DNA from: JANQFV01 sp964468185
Lineage (GTDB): Bacteria > Planctomycetota > Phycisphaerae > UBA1845 > Fen-1342
DNA: 64,000 bases
NCBI GenBank assembly: GCA_964468185.1
Contig: CAYXTR010000020.1
Location: 28,600-92,599, forward strand
Direction of reading: 5' to 3'
Of the stretch, positions 38,719-47,993 are shown piece after piece. The notes beneath the pieces were generated by a model, which was not told the origin of the DNA, ran no database searches, and was given only the letters and a program-made list of their open reading frames with translations. The number at the start of each line of letters is the position of its first letter. Within the stretch, counting starts at the first letter, position 1. A program made the translations under genes and the position numbers.

Positions 38719-39939
38719 TCAATCGGGATTGAGGCAGTTGCCGCACCGGCAATGCAACTCCTGCTCGACCATCTTCCGCAGCAGCGCTTTGCGGGCCATT
38801 TTCTCCGTGACGATGGGTCTTGTCACGTCCTCCTGGCGGCGTGCCGCGCTATAGCCGACGGTTTCCGCCAGGCGCAGCTCGGGATTTTCGAAGCCGATGG
38901 GGAAGACACTCGCTTCCAGTGCACCGCCCGCAAAGCTCTGGTCCTGGACGAGGTCCCAAGCCGTGCCGGTGGTGTCCATGAGGTCTTCGGGCACCTGGGT
39001 ATGGAACAGCCCGAGCAGATGGCCCAGCTCGTGGCTGGCGACGTTGCCGAGCAACTGGGCAATCTCGTCGTCCGCGAGTTGCATGACGTCGAAGTAGGTG
39101 AATGCCTCGACGTAAATGATGGCGGCCTGCCAGGGGTCGGCGTTGTACTGGTCGACGCTGTCGGCCAGACCGAGCAGGCGGCTGTCGTTGCCACCAAAAT
39201 GCACGGTGGCGTGGGGCCCTCCGGGCGGCGGCCCCTCGTCGGAGGTCATGAGAACGACGTTGAAGTCACTGTAGTCAGCCCGCATGGCGGCGACGGCTTC
39301 CTGTTTGATGAAGTCGGTTGCGCCAGCGTAGCGGTCGCCGAGTAGTGCCGCATCGAACGCACCGAACGAGATGGGGTGTTCGCCGTGAATGCGGACGTCG
39401 GATCCACCCGCGAAATTGAGATATACGACCTGTTGGGCAGGTGCAGGGATGGTGGCAGCGGGTTCGCGTCGAACGAATAGATCGTAGTTTCCGCCGGCGT
39501 CGCCGTAGGCGGGCGCCACGCCGAGGAACACGTCGGACGTGGCCTGGCGAATGATGTGTTCGAGGCTGGCGGAACGCGAAACGCGCTCGCGGTAGAGCAA
39601 CTCGTACTGTTCGTCGAGCAGGACCACGAGAAACGCGTCGCGATCCTCGGCGGTGATCGTCCACTTGTCACCCGGCTGGGCTGCGCCCAGGGCGAAGAGT
39701 TCGTAGTCGCCTTGACCGGAGACGTTGCCAGTCGCGGAGTAGGATCCGGGCGTTGTGGGGGACTCGGGCTCGGCGTCGACCACTGGTGCGGGCGACTCGA
39801 CGTCATCTGCGATCGGGTCGATGGATTCGGACGTACCGGCGACGAGCGGCAGGGGGTCGCCCTGATTCGTTCCGGGACAGCCGCCCAACAACGGCAGTGC
39901 CGCCACACAAATACTGATTACGCATAGGGTAAGCCGCAT
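38719..39939 (-). CDS. metzincin-type metalloprotease lipoprotein (copy 2)
   Basis: A 406-residue lipoprotein. ATG 39939 follows GGGAG by seven bases; the lipobox is LPLLGGC. A Pro/Glu/Ser-rich linker (~25-65) precedes a PPC-like beta domain (DYELFALGAAQPGDKWTIT). The catalytic zinc motif is HELGHLLGLFH, with a Met-turn candidate at EDLMDTTG. The C-terminus extends about 60 residues past the corresponding end of copy 1 and holds CRCGNC. Layout and motif order match the adjacent gene, so the pair arose by tandem duplication and diverged. A frame upstream of 39939 lacks a signal peptide and is rejected. Confidence 0.85.
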   Translation of the reverse strand: MRLTLCVISICVAALPLLGGCPGTNQGDPLPLVAGTSESIDPIADDVESPAPVVDAEPESPTTPGSYSATGNVSGQGDYELFALGAAQPGDKWTITAEDRDAFLVVLLDEQYELLYRERVSRSASLEHIIRQATSDVFLGVAPAYGDAGGNYDLFVRREPAATIPAPAQQVVYLNFAGGSDVRIHGEHPISFGAFDAALLGDRYAGATDFIKQEAVAAMRADYSDFNVVLMTSDEGPPPGGPHATVHFGGNDSRLLGLADSVDQYNADPWQAAIIYVEAFTYFDVMQLADDEIAQLLGNVASHELGHLLGLFHTQVPEDLMDTTGTAWDLVQDQSFAGGALEASVFPIGFENPELRLAETVGYSAARRQEDVTRPIVTEKMARKALLRKMVEQELHCRCGNCLNPD

Positions 39940-40447
39940 GTCTTCTCTCCCTACCGCGGCGACCGGCCCTCCACGCCGTCCGCCTGGTGTTCCAGTTGGG
40001 CCATCGGTACGGACCTGCCAGCCCGGGCCGATCGCGCAGGAAGTAGCTCCAGGAGAACTATCGAAATCACAGGTTGGGGACGTGAACAATCGCCGGTATG
40101 GAGCACGAATGGTGGCATCGGGCGATAATCGTGCTGCTCTGCACGCGGGGAGGTAGGGCGCTTTGGGCTCGCAAGGCGCCGGGCTTCGTGCCGACTTCCG
40201 GTAAGCTGGATTCCGGAACCGTTTGCGGCCGTGGCTGGTGGGTCTGCGGGGCGGAAGACCGCTCGAAATCTGATTGTCCGGATGCATCTAACGCGGGCGG
40301 GGGCCGCCAAAGTCGCGGAGACTGGCTCTGGGTTTCCCCCCCGCAAAACCACCAAGACGCTGATTTTCCAGGTCATTTGATCCGATGAAACAGGGCGCAG
40401 GTACCCTCGCAGACCGGGGGAGCAATTGCGATCAAGAGGTTGTATTC
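39940..40447. other. intergenic region upstream of the PilZ gene
   Basis: About 510 bases between divergent genes with no credible coding frame. Because a PilZ gene follows, I looked for a c-di-GMP riboswitch (GEMM) core and did not find one. A G/C run around 40335-40350 is the only unusual composition. Confidence 0.35.
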
Positions 40448-40846
40448 ATGGATGCCGAGAAGATCGTGAAGCTGACGCCGGAAGCCATCCAGGAGCTGCT
40501 GGACGCCCGGAGTGCGGAGGTCATCCCCAAGAGCGGGCCTGGACAGCGTCGCGAGGAGCGCTGGCCATTCCCCGGCACGGTTGAAATCTGGCTGCCGGAG
40601 GGTACTTACGGCGATCGCCACGTGCTGGCGACGCTGCACAACCTGAGTGCACACGGTTTGGCCATGCGGGCCCGCCGGCCGATCGCGCGTGACGTGCGGC
40701 TATCGCTGGCGATTCATCTGCCGGAGCTGAGCTGCTACGGGCATGCGATCGTGCGGCACTGTACGCGCGCACACGTCGGCTACCTGGTGGGGGCCGAGTT
40801 CGTATATCACGGCGAAGAGGACGACGAGGATCCTGGCGACATCTGA
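40448..40846 (+). CDS. PilZ domain protein
   Basis: A 132-residue cytoplasmic protein. An N-terminal helical part with KLTPEAIQELLD is followed by a PilZ domain. The c-di-GMP-binding signature is visible as GQRREERWPFPG (RxxxR-type) and HNLSAHGLAM (the NxSxxG version of D/NxSxxG), so binding is plausible. The tail is very acidic (GEEDDEDPGDI). ATG 40448 has AGAGG eight bases upstream; an earlier start at 40385 is less likely. A strong terminator follows. No diguanylate cyclase gene is nearby. Confidence 0.85.
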   Translation: MDAEKIVKLTPEAIQELLDARSAEVIPKSGPGQRREERWPFPGTVEIWLPEGTYGDRHVLATLHNLSAHGLAMRARRPIARDVRLSLAIHLPELSCYGHAIVRHCTRAHVGYLVGAEFVYHGEEDDEDPGDI

Positions 40847-40874
40847 GCCACGGGGATCCTCGGGGTGACGTGAT

Positions 40875-40903
40875 CGGCCGGGCCTCGTCCCGGCCGTCTT
40901 CTT
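40875..40903 (+). terminator. intrinsic terminator after the PilZ gene
   Basis: CGGCCGGG (40875-40882) and CCCGGCCG (40889-40896) form a perfect 8-bp stem with a 6-base loop, followed by TCTTCTT. It lies 29 bases past the PilZ stop. Confidence 0.75.
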
Positions 40904-40910
40904 GCGCGCC

Positions 40911-40939
40911 TTGCGCCGTATGATGATGGCGGCTACAAT
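40911..40939 (+). promoter_or_regulatory. candidate promoter for leaderless M16 peptidase transcript
   Basis: TTGCGC (40911-40916) and TACAAT (40934-40939) are 17 bases apart. The -10 ends seven bases before the ATG at 40947, which has no SD site, so the transcript would begin at or next to the start codon. Confidence 0.45.
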
Positions 40940-40946
40940 CCGGAAC

Positions 40947-42185
40947 ATGAACTCCACTTTTGTCGAACACGAACTGCCGAACGGTCTGCGTGTGGTGTGT
41001 GAAGTGATGCCGCGGGTGCGCTCGGCGGCGGCAGCGTTTCTGGCCCGCACCGGGTCACGGCACGAAGGACCAGATGAGCATGGTGTCAGCCACTTCCTCG
41101 AGCACATGTGCTTCAAGGGGACGCCCACACGAGGCTGGCACGACATCAACGTCCGCTTTGACGAACTGGGCGCGATCTACAACGCTTTCACGGGAAAGGA
41201 GCACACGGTCTATTACGGCTGGGTACCGGCTCGCCGAATTGCGGAGCAGATCGAGCTGCTGGCCGACATGATGCGGCCCAGTCTTCCGCCGGATGACTTC
41301 AATACCGAGCGAAACGTCATTCTCGAAGAGATCGCGATGAAGGACGACAGCTTCGACCACGCGGTCATGAACTACATTCACGAAGTGTTGTTCGAATCGC
41401 ATCCGCTGGGCCATGAGATTCTCGGCGAGAAGGAGACGATCCAGAGGTTGCCCCATGAGACGCTGCTGGCGTACCACCGGCGACGGTACGCCCCGAACAA
41501 CATGTGCCTGGTGGCAGCGGGGGCGGTTGACCCGGAAGCTGTATTTGTCGCGGCCGGGCGTTACTGCGGCCAGTGGGCGCGGCAGGACATCGGAGGCGGC
41601 GTCAACGGGGTGCCGCCCCAGCCGATTACGGGGGCGCGCAAACTCAAGCTGGAGCGGTTCAAGCAGCAATCGATCGTGATTCTCTACCCATCGATCCCGC
41701 GCGGAGATGGCGACGTGGAGGCCGTGGAGGCCTTCACCGGGCTATTCGGCGGGCACAACTCGCGTTGCTACTGGAACATCGTGCAGAAAGGTATCGCGAC
41801 CCAGGCGGGCGCGGTATGGCTCGGGTACGAGGACAACGGCGTACTCGCGTTTTATGCGGACGGCGAACCGGATAACGTGGAGCGCATGCACGATGCCCTG
41901 CGCGCGGAGATCCGCCGAGTGGGTGCAGAGGGGGTCACGTCCGAGGAAGTTCGACGGGTCAAGAATCAGCGGAAGACGCACCTCGCGTTGGAGGCGGAGA
42001 ACCCTCGCACGCGCCTGATGCAGGTGATTGACGATATCGAGACCTATAACCGGCCGCGCGGCCCCGATGCGCGACTGGCGGCGGTTGAACGGGTTACGCC
42101 GAAAGTGATCATGCAGCATCTCGCTCGGTATCCGATTGATGGGGACGGGCTGCTGATCTCATGTGGGCCGCGTGACTGGCCATAG
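40947..42185 (+). CDS. M16-family zinc peptidase (insulinase/PqqL-like)
   Basis: A 412-residue protein of the M16B processing-peptidase type. The inverted zinc motif HxxEH is visible in GVSHFLEHMCFKGT, with the distal Glu in NVILEEIAMKDD. It follows LPNGLRVVCE and ARTGSRHEGPDE, both typical. The second half is the non-catalytic M16C-like domain. The single-chain ~420-residue length fits homodimeric bacterial M16B enzymes, which degrade or process short peptides. No signal peptide is present. ATG 40947 starts the conserved strand; the upstream frame from 40902 overlaps the promoter candidate. Confidence 0.93.
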   Translation: MNSTFVEHELPNGLRVVCEVMPRVRSAAAAFLARTGSRHEGPDEHGVSHFLEHMCFKGTPTRGWHDINVRFDELGAIYNAFTGKEHTVYYGWVPARRIAEQIELLADMMRPSLPPDDFNTERNVILEEIAMKDDSFDHAVMNYIHEVLFESHPLGHEILGEKETIQRLPHETLLAYHRRRYAPNNMCLVAAGAVDPEAVFVAAGRYCGQWARQDIGGGVNGVPPQPITGARKLKLERFKQQSIVILYPSIPRGDGDVEAVEAFTGLFGGHNSRCYWNIVQKGIATQAGAVWLGYEDNGVLAFYADGEPDNVERMHDALRAEIRRVGAEGVTSEEVRRVKNQRKTHLALEAENPRTRLMQVIDDIETYNRPRGPDARLAAVERVTPKVIMQHLARYPIDGDGLLISCGPRDWP

Positions 42186-42472
42186 CGACCGGTGGGCAAG
42201 GCGCGGTGGGGGGCCGTGGCCTGCTGTCGCGGTGGGTTCCTGCAAGGGATTCGAGAGCAGGTCAGATAACAACCTGCGAGGTGGGGCCACGGCGCATCGT
42301 CAGGAACGTGCGGGTGCACGGCTGATCAATGCACTTGCAGGGGGGCCGCTAATTTGCCGACAGCAATTCTGTGCGCGAGCACCCCTCGCCGAAATGCGTA
42401 TCCCGGGGTGCGAGGATGGCGCCGCGGCTCGGTCGGGTCGCCAGGAACGCCGCGCGCAACTGCGAGACCGCC

Positions 42473-42937
42473 ATGAGCGAGAACAAGTGTCCAAGATGCG
42501 GGCAGCAGGCGGGGCCGACAACTCGATTGTGTTCGTACTGCGGGTTGACGCTGCGTGGAGGAGATGCACCGGTGCGCGGGGGTACGGACCCGCGGGGCGT
42601 GCGGCCGGCTGACGGCTCCCGGCGCGGACGGGCCCAGGGACGCGTGTGTCCGCGATGTCAGGGCACGGGCAAACATCGCGATCGTAGCTGGCTGCCGTGG
42701 AACAATCTCGCGTCGCTCTGCGTCGTGGTTGGACTTGCAGGCATGATCAGCTCAGCCTGCCTGGAATGGAACACGCGTGAGATCTTCTTCGGTGGTCTGA
42801 TCATGAGCATGATCGGCGTGGGCATGTACATGGCGGGGAATCGGTGTCCGCGGTGTGGCGGGTCCGGGAAGCTGGAAGGGGCCGTGATGGAGCGTGAGCG
42901 CCGCACGGTGCAGATCCGCTACGGCGGTCCTGATTGA
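42473..42937 (+). CDS. zinc-ribbon membrane protein
   Basis: A 154-residue protein. An N-terminal zinc ribbon (CPRCG and CSYCG) is followed by an Arg/Gly-rich linker and a DnaJ-like CPRCQGTGK half-motif. Two hydrophobic segments follow (around LASLCVVVGLAGMISSACLE and FFGGLIMSMIGVGMYMAG), then a second half-motif CPRCGGSGK and a charged tail. The paired CxxCxGxG elements on either side of the membrane hairpin would meet on one side and could bind one zinc. No SD is clear before ATG 42473. No family is recognised. Confidence 0.7.
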   Translation: MSENKCPRCGQQAGPTTRLCSYCGLTLRGGDAPVRGGTDPRGVRPADGSRRGRAQGRVCPRCQGTGKHRDRSWLPWNNLASLCVVVGLAGMISSACLEWNTREIFFGGLIMSMIGVGMYMAGNRCPRCGGSGKLEGAVMERERRTVQIRYGGPD

Positions 42938-42987
42938 TGCAGAGCGCGTAGTGCTGGCGAGGGGGAGGGGGGGAACCCGATTCGTGA

Positions 42988-44025
42988 TCAAGCTTCAGGC
43001 GATTGGCAGATGCGCTCGTACACGTCATTGCAGTAGCGGTCTGTCATGCCGGCGACATAGTCGGCGACAACACGATGCGGTTCGGTTTGGTGGATGCGCT
43101 GCCGGTAGCGCTCGGGGAGCAGGGTGGGATTGTGCGTGAAGGCATCGAAGACGTGTGTCAATCGACGAGCGGCGTTGGTGTCGGCTTCCTGTACTGCGGC
43201 GCTGGCATAGAGATTCTGGCGCAGGATGCGCTCCAGGGCGGCGACCTGCGCGTCGGTCGCTGAGGTGAGCAGTACACTGGCGGCCCCCGTATCGGGACAC
43301 ACGATTGCGTCGAGTACGGTGCTTTGGATGCGATCGAGCGCCGGCCGAAGGTGTGGGCGCCAGGCAGCGAGGTCGCTACCGCGTGGCCCGTCGTAGACCT
43401 GTCGCCAAAGTTCGCAACTCAGCAACGCCTGCGGTTTCAGCAGGTCGGCATAGACTCCATCCTGCAAGTCGTGCAGCAGGTAAGCCAGGCGATCGGCGAG
43501 CGCCACGATTCCGCTTTCGATCGGGAGTGCCCCCGCGTCCCGTAAGGGGTGCCATGCCGGCTGGTCAAAGGGTGTATCGTGGCTGGCGAGGCAGCGGCGC
43601 ACGATGCGGGTGAGGTTGAGGCCATGGAAGTCGGGGTAGGGGTGTTCGAGCGCTTCGACCACGCGCAGTGTGTGACGGTTGTGTTCGAAGCCGCCGTGGT
43701 CGTGCATGCAGGCGGCGAGGGCGCGCTCGCCGGCGTGTCCGAAGGGTGGGTGGCCAAGATCGTGGGCCAGGGCGATGACCTCGGCGAGTTCGGTGCGTGC
43801 ATCGAGGCGGTGGGCGATGACCCGCGCCTGATGTGCGACCTCCAAAGTGTGCGTCAGGCGGGTACGGACGTGGTCTGTGCGTGGTGCGACAAAGACCTGG
43901 GTCTTGTGCTGGAGTCGACGGAAGGCCGCTGCGTGCACGATGCGCTGGCGGTCGAGCAGCAGGGGCGGCACGTGGTCCGCCAGGGGATCGGGATGATCGC
44001 GCTGGTAGTCCTCGAGCCGCTCCAT
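42988..44025 (-). CDS. dgt: deoxyguanosinetriphosphate triphosphohydrolase-like HD protein
   Basis: A 345-residue dNTPase of the dGTPase/HD family. The family start YQRDHPDPL leads to AAAFRRLQHKTQVFV, TRLTHTLEVAHQAR, and the metal motif ALAHDLGHPPFGHAGE (HD pair). A later metal-ligand region reads SGIVALADRLAYLLHDLQD. It hydrolyses dNTPs to nucleoside and triphosphate. The length is at the short end, as for type-2 dGTPase-like proteins. ATG 44025 follows GGAG by five bases. It lies 54 bases downstream of the SPFH gene, on the same strand. Confidence 0.92.
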   Translation of the reverse strand: MERLEDYQRDHPDPLADHVPPLLLDRQRIVHAAAFRRLQHKTQVFVAPRTDHVRTRLTHTLEVAHQARVIAHRLDARTELAEVIALAHDLGHPPFGHAGERALAACMHDHGGFEHNRHTLRVVEALEHPYPDFHGLNLTRIVRRCLASHDTPFDQPAWHPLRDAGALPIESGIVALADRLAYLLHDLQDGVYADLLKPQALLSCELWRQVYDGPRGSDLAAWRPHLRPALDRIQSTVLDAIVCPDTGAASVLLTSATDAQVAALERILRQNLYASAAVQEADTNAARRLTHVFDAFTHNPTLLPERYRQRIHQTEPHRVVADYVAGMTDRYCNDVYERICQSPEA

Positions 44026-44079
44026 TCCTGCTCCGCTTGGACTCCGGCATCGCATGCGCGGAGGGCGTTCGAGCCGTGC

Positions 44080-45057
44080 TTAACGTTCATCCTGCGGGAT
44101 GCGCGGTGGCGGTGTGTCCTTGGGCAGGCCGGGCGTCTTGGCGGCGACGACGGCCTTTTCGGCCTCACCGGTGGTCAGCAGGGCGGCAGTAATCTGTTCA
44201 GACACCTGGGTCATGCCGGTGGGGCTGTACGGGACCATCATGATGGTGGACTTGGAATGGCTGCCGACGGCTGTGACGGTGTCGTAGTGCTGCGTGAGTA
44301 AGACCATCTTCGTGGCTTCCTCGGGCGAGATACCTGCCTCGGAACACGCCTCGACGGATTCCTTGAGACCGTTGGCGATGGCCAATCGCTGCCGCGCGAT
44401 ACCGACACCCTGCAGCTCCTTGGCGCGGGCTTCCGCCTCGGCCTCGGCGATGACCTGAATCTTGCGGGCCTCGGCCTTGTTCTTGGCCGCTTCCTTGAGA
44501 CGGGCGCTCGCGTTGACCTCGTTCATCGCCTCCTTGACCTTCGCCGCGGGCTGAATGTCGTTTACGAGCGACTGGAGGATCGTATAGCCGAACTGCTGCA
44601 TGGTGTCTTCGAGGCGTTCCTTGACGGCCAACGCGATCTTGTCCTTCTCGCTGAATACGTAGTCGACGCCCATGTCGGGGACGAGGGCGCGGACCGTATC
44701 AAATACGTAGGAGCTGATCTGCTGGTGCGGGTTGGTCAGCCGGTAGAAGGCCGCCTTCACGGAAGCTTCGTTCTCCTCCACGAAGAACTGCACGGCGATG
44801 AGCAGATCGACGAACACGTCGTCCTTGGTTTTGGACTCGACGTTGATCTCCAGCTCACGTACACGGTGCGTGACCTTGCCGGCGATTGTGTCGAAGATCG
44901 GGATTTTGAAGTTCAGGCCCGGACCGGCGATCTTGTGGAACTTGCCAAAGCGTTCCACGATGGCGCGGGTCTGCTGCTGCACGGTAAAGATGCCCGTGGC
45001 GAGCACGATCAGTGCGAATATGAACAGGACACCGAATCCGATCAGTAGCAGTGGCAT
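44080..45057 (-). CDS. SPFH/band 7 (stomatin/QmcA-like) membrane protein
   Basis: A 325-residue protein with one N-terminal membrane helix (~1-25) followed by an SPFH/band 7 domain (VQQQTRAIVERFGKFHKIAGPG, then LEINVESKTKDDVFVDL). A long charged coiled coil rich in Glu, Ala and Lys follows (~185-250, ARLKEAAKNKAEARKIQVIA). This is the QmcA/stomatin layout; such proteins form ring-like membrane microdomain scaffolds. The C-terminus ends in a Pro-rich tail. GGGAGG lies five bases before ATG 45057. The usual NfeD partner is not adjacent; a zinc-ribbon gene precedes it by 37 bases. Confidence 0.92.
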   Translation of the reverse strand: MPLLLIGFGVLFIFALIVLATGIFTVQQQTRAIVERFGKFHKIAGPGLNFKIPIFDTIAGKVTHRVRELEINVESKTKDDVFVDLLIAVQFFVEENEASVKAAFYRLTNPHQQISSYVFDTVRALVPDMGVDYVFSEKDKIALAVKERLEDTMQQFGYTILQSLVNDIQPAAKVKEAMNEVNASARLKEAAKNKAEARKIQVIAEAEAEARAKELQGVGIARQRLAIANGLKESVEACSEAGISPEEATKMVLLTQHYDTVTAVGSHSKSTIMMVPYSPTGMTQVSEQITAALLTTGEAEKAVVAAKTPGLPKDTPPPRIPQDER

Positions 45058-45094
45058 GTCAGCCTCCCTTCGATTTCTGGGCACCGTGTTACGC

Positions 45095-45547
45095 TCACAG
45101 TGCGAATTGCGCGCTGAGCAACTCCACATGCAGCGCGTGCACCGGGTCCGGTATTTCCCACGACGCAATCTCGAGCTTCACTTCGCTGCCGCGCGGCCAG
45201 CTTGTCACCGCGCGCTCGGCTCGGAAGATCTCCAGGCCGGACTGCTCCAGTCCACGGATCCGCAGCGCGACTTCCGCCAGGTCGTAGCCGCCGTTCCAAA
45301 TCCGCACGGCGACGGGTTCGGTGCCCAGCAGGCGCTCGCCGCCGCTGGTTGCCGACCAGGAATAGTGGAGATTCTCGCTATTCTGGATGGGCTCGAAGCC
45401 GTCCGGTGGAGCGAGTGGCTCGGGGTGCGGTCCGTTACCGGCCCCCAATAGGCCGGTGTCGCCCTGGGCGAGCAGCAAACCGCAAACCCGACAGAATCGG
45501 GCGAGTTGAGGGCTTTCGCCGCCGCAACGTGGACACGTCAGAGACAT
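45095..45547 (-). CDS. zinc-ribbon protein of unknown function
   Basis: A 150-residue protein that opens with a zinc ribbon, CPRCG at residues ~5-9 and CRVCG at ~19-23. A Pro/Gly linker follows, then a beta-rich domain (VRIWNGGYDLAEVALRIRG onward), suggesting an Ig-like or arrestin-like sandwich. It has no signal peptide. It is 37 bases upstream of the SPFH gene and likely cotranscribed. The family is not recognised. Confidence 0.7.
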   Translation of the reverse strand: MSLTCPRCGGESPQLARFCRVCGLLLAQGDTGLLGAGNGPHPEPLAPPDGFEPIQNSENLHYSWSATSGGERLLGTEPVAVRIWNGGYDLAEVALRIRGLEQSGLEIFRAERAVTSWPRGSEVKLEIASWEIPDPVHALHVELLSAQFAL

Positions 45548-45695
45548 GTGCCGAGATTTCCTGCGTTGCCGGAACCGTGAGTGCGGCAGCGACCCACGTC
45601 GTCCGCCGTACCTACAGTGTACCCGCGCGAGACGGTGAGGATACTACAACTGTCCGGGGAGATTGTAACCGTTGGGTGAGGTTCAGGGATCCGCA

Positions 45696-47870
45696 TCATT
45701 GCGGACTCCCCGCGGGCTGCGTGGCGGGCGGGTCGGCGGACGGGGGTGCGAAGACACCGAGTTGCCACATGAAGAATGTCCACACGTCGAGTTGCTTGTC
45801 GACATACATCTTCAGTGGCTTGCCGGCACCGTGGCCCGCTTTCCGCTCGACCTTCAGCAGGACGGGCTGGTCGGAGGCTGTGGCGTTTTGCAGGGCTGCG
45901 GCCATTTTGCGGGCGTGCATGGGGTCGACCCGGGTATCGCCCTCGGCCGTCATGAGCAAGACCGCAGGGTAGGAGACGCCTTGTTCCACGTGGTGATATG
46001 GCGAGTAGGCCAGCAGCGTCTCGAACTGCTCCGGGTCCTCGGCGGAGCCGTATTCGGGGATCCAAAGGCGAGCGATCGAGAAACGGTGATAGCGAATCAT
46101 GTCGAGCAGCGGCACCTCGCAGGAAATGGCGCCGAACAGATCCGGACGTTGGACGAGCGCCGCGCCGACTAGCAGACCGCCATTGCTGCCGCCACGGGCA
46201 CCGAGCCGCTCAGCGCGTGTGTAGCCGTCGGCGATCAGTTTCTCGGCCGCTGCGATGAAGTCGTCGAACGTGTTCTGCTTCCGCTCCAGGCGGCCGGCGA
46301 GGTGCCACTCCTTGCCGAACTCGCCGCCCCCCCGGATGTTCGCCACGGCCCAGATCCCTCCGCGGTCGAGCCAGGGAATGCAGCCGCGGTAGAAGAACGG
46401 TGTTTGGCTGCCGGCGAAGCCGCCGTAGCCCCAGAGCACGGCCGGGTTGTTACCGTTGAGTTCGAGACCCTTGCGGTGCGTGACGAACATGGGTACGCGG
46501 GTGCCATCCTTCGAGTTGAACCAGATCTGCCGGGTCTCGTAGTTGGCGAGTTCGACCGCGACTTCCATGCGGTCGAACGGGTTCATCGTGTGTGAGCCGA
46601 GGTCGTAGTGGAACACGACGGGCGGATAGGCGAAGGACTGAAAGCTGAATAACAGGTCAAAGGTGCCGGGGCTTCCGGTGAGTTCGCTGACACTGCCGAG
46701 GGTGGGGAGGGTGACCTCCTTGACGAGTTCACCCGCGGGCTCGTGGATGAGCACGCGCGAATAGGCATTCTCCATCACGGTGATGACGAGCTTCTCGTCC
46801 GCAAGCTCGAAGTCCTCGATCACGCCCTTTTGTTGCGGGATGATGTCCTGCCAGTTGTCTTGTGCCGGGCTATCGACCGGGCAGGCGACGATGCGATAAC
46901 GGGGGGCCTCGAAGTTCGTGCGCAGGTACAGCCGGTCTCCCAGCACTTCGGCCTGGAATTGACCGTCGAGTCCGGTCGCGAGCGGCGTAAAATCGTCCTG
47001 GCCCATGGGTCGCATGTACAGGTCGTTGCGGGCCCAGTCGAGGGAGGTGGCGAGGAACTGATAGCGATTGTCGTCGGAGTTGTAGACGTCGACCCACTCT
47101 TCCTTGGGGCGGCCATTCCCCCAGATCTTCGGGTCGAGGACGGGGTCGGTACCGAGTTTGTGGTAGTAGACGTGGCGGTGATAGAGTGTTTCGTTCGCAG
47201 CGGCGTCGGCGTCGGGCGCGGGGTAGCGTGTGTAGAGGAAGCCCCCGCTGTCGGCGTCCCACGCGACCGCGGCATGGCGTGTGCGCGAGATCTTGACGGG
47301 CAGGTCTTCGCCGGTGTCGACGTTGCGGACGTAGAGTGTGCTGTTCTCGGTGCCGCCGGCCGATTTGCCGTAGGCGACGAGTTTGCCATTGGGCGACGGA
47401 TGCCACCAATCCAGCGCGACACTGCCGTCGTCGCTGAAGTTGTTAGGATCGAGCACGACTTGTGGTTCGGTGTCGAGTCCACCGATGCGAACGTACAGGG
47501 TCGGGTGATTCTGCAGGGCGGTCCGCTTGGTGTAGAAATAGCGGTCGCCGAAGTTGCGGGGCGTGGAGGCGACATGCGAGCGATGGAGTGCCTCGAGGCG
47601 TTTGCGCAGGGCATTACGCTGCGTCTCGAATCTCCCTAACAGCCGATCGGTAAGGGCATTCTGGGCGTCCGTCCAGCGTTGCACCTCATCGGAAGCGCCT
47701 TCTTCGAGCCAGCGGTAGGGGTCGCTGACCTGAACGCCGTGAATCTCGTCAACGGTTGCGACGGTTCGGGAGGGTGGGTATTCGGGACGCTGGGCGTAAG
47801 ACGGGCTGCTCATGCTGAAGATTGCCAGGCACGCGAGCGTCAAGCACAGCGGCCGGGTAGGTTCGGGCAT
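45696..47870 (-). CDS. secreted prolyl oligopeptidase (S9A)
   Basis: A 724-residue exported serine peptidase that cleaves after proline in peptides. A signal peptide ends near SPSYAQ (~27). A seven-bladed propeller spans ~70-430, and an alpha/beta hydrolase domain follows. The catalytic Ser is in RGGSNGGLL (~561), Asp in EGDTRVDP (~645), and His in KAGHGAGK (~679). WGYGGF and NIRGGGEFG are family signatures. ATG 47870 has AGGAG seven bases upstream; an upstream frame to 47972 is rejected. Cytoplasmic forms lack the signal peptide, so this is a periplasmic or surface version. Confidence 0.95.
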   Translation of the reverse strand: MPEPTRPLCLTLACLAIFSMSSPSYAQRPEYPPSRTVATVDEIHGVQVSDPYRWLEEGASDEVQRWTDAQNALTDRLLGRFETQRNALRKRLEALHRSHVASTPRNFGDRYFYTKRTALQNHPTLYVRIGGLDTEPQVVLDPNNFSDDGSVALDWWHPSPNGKLVAYGKSAGGTENSTLYVRNVDTGEDLPVKISRTRHAAVAWDADSGGFLYTRYPAPDADAAANETLYHRHVYYHKLGTDPVLDPKIWGNGRPKEEWVDVYNSDDNRYQFLATSLDWARNDLYMRPMGQDDFTPLATGLDGQFQAEVLGDRLYLRTNFEAPRYRIVACPVDSPAQDNWQDIIPQQKGVIEDFELADEKLVITVMENAYSRVLIHEPAGELVKEVTLPTLGSVSELTGSPGTFDLLFSFQSFAYPPVVFHYDLGSHTMNPFDRMEVAVELANYETRQIWFNSKDGTRVPMFVTHRKGLELNGNNPAVLWGYGGFAGSQTPFFYRGCIPWLDRGGIWAVANIRGGGEFGKEWHLAGRLERKQNTFDDFIAAAEKLIADGYTRAERLGARGGSNGGLLVGAALVQRPDLFGAISCEVPLLDMIRYHRFSIARLWIPEYGSAEDPEQFETLLAYSPYHHVEQGVSYPAVLLMTAEGDTRVDPMHARKMAAALQNATASDQPVLLKVERKAGHGAGKPLKMYVDKQLDVWTFFMWQLGVFAPPSADPPATQPAGSPQ

Positions 47871-47993
47871 AGTTCCACTCCTGCGCCTCAGGGACGGGCA
47901 CCGCGCCAGCGCACCCGGACGGTCGCGATCACCGAAGGCACGCAGGGACACTTGGTGACGGACGACCGTCAAGTCGTGTAAGATATCCGCTAA

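Noticed and set aside
39940..40447. Possible c-di-GMP riboswitch upstream of the PilZ gene
   Set aside because: I looked for the GEMM core (a CACGCACAGGGCAAACC-like segment and its partner) and could not find it. A covariance-model scan would settle the point.
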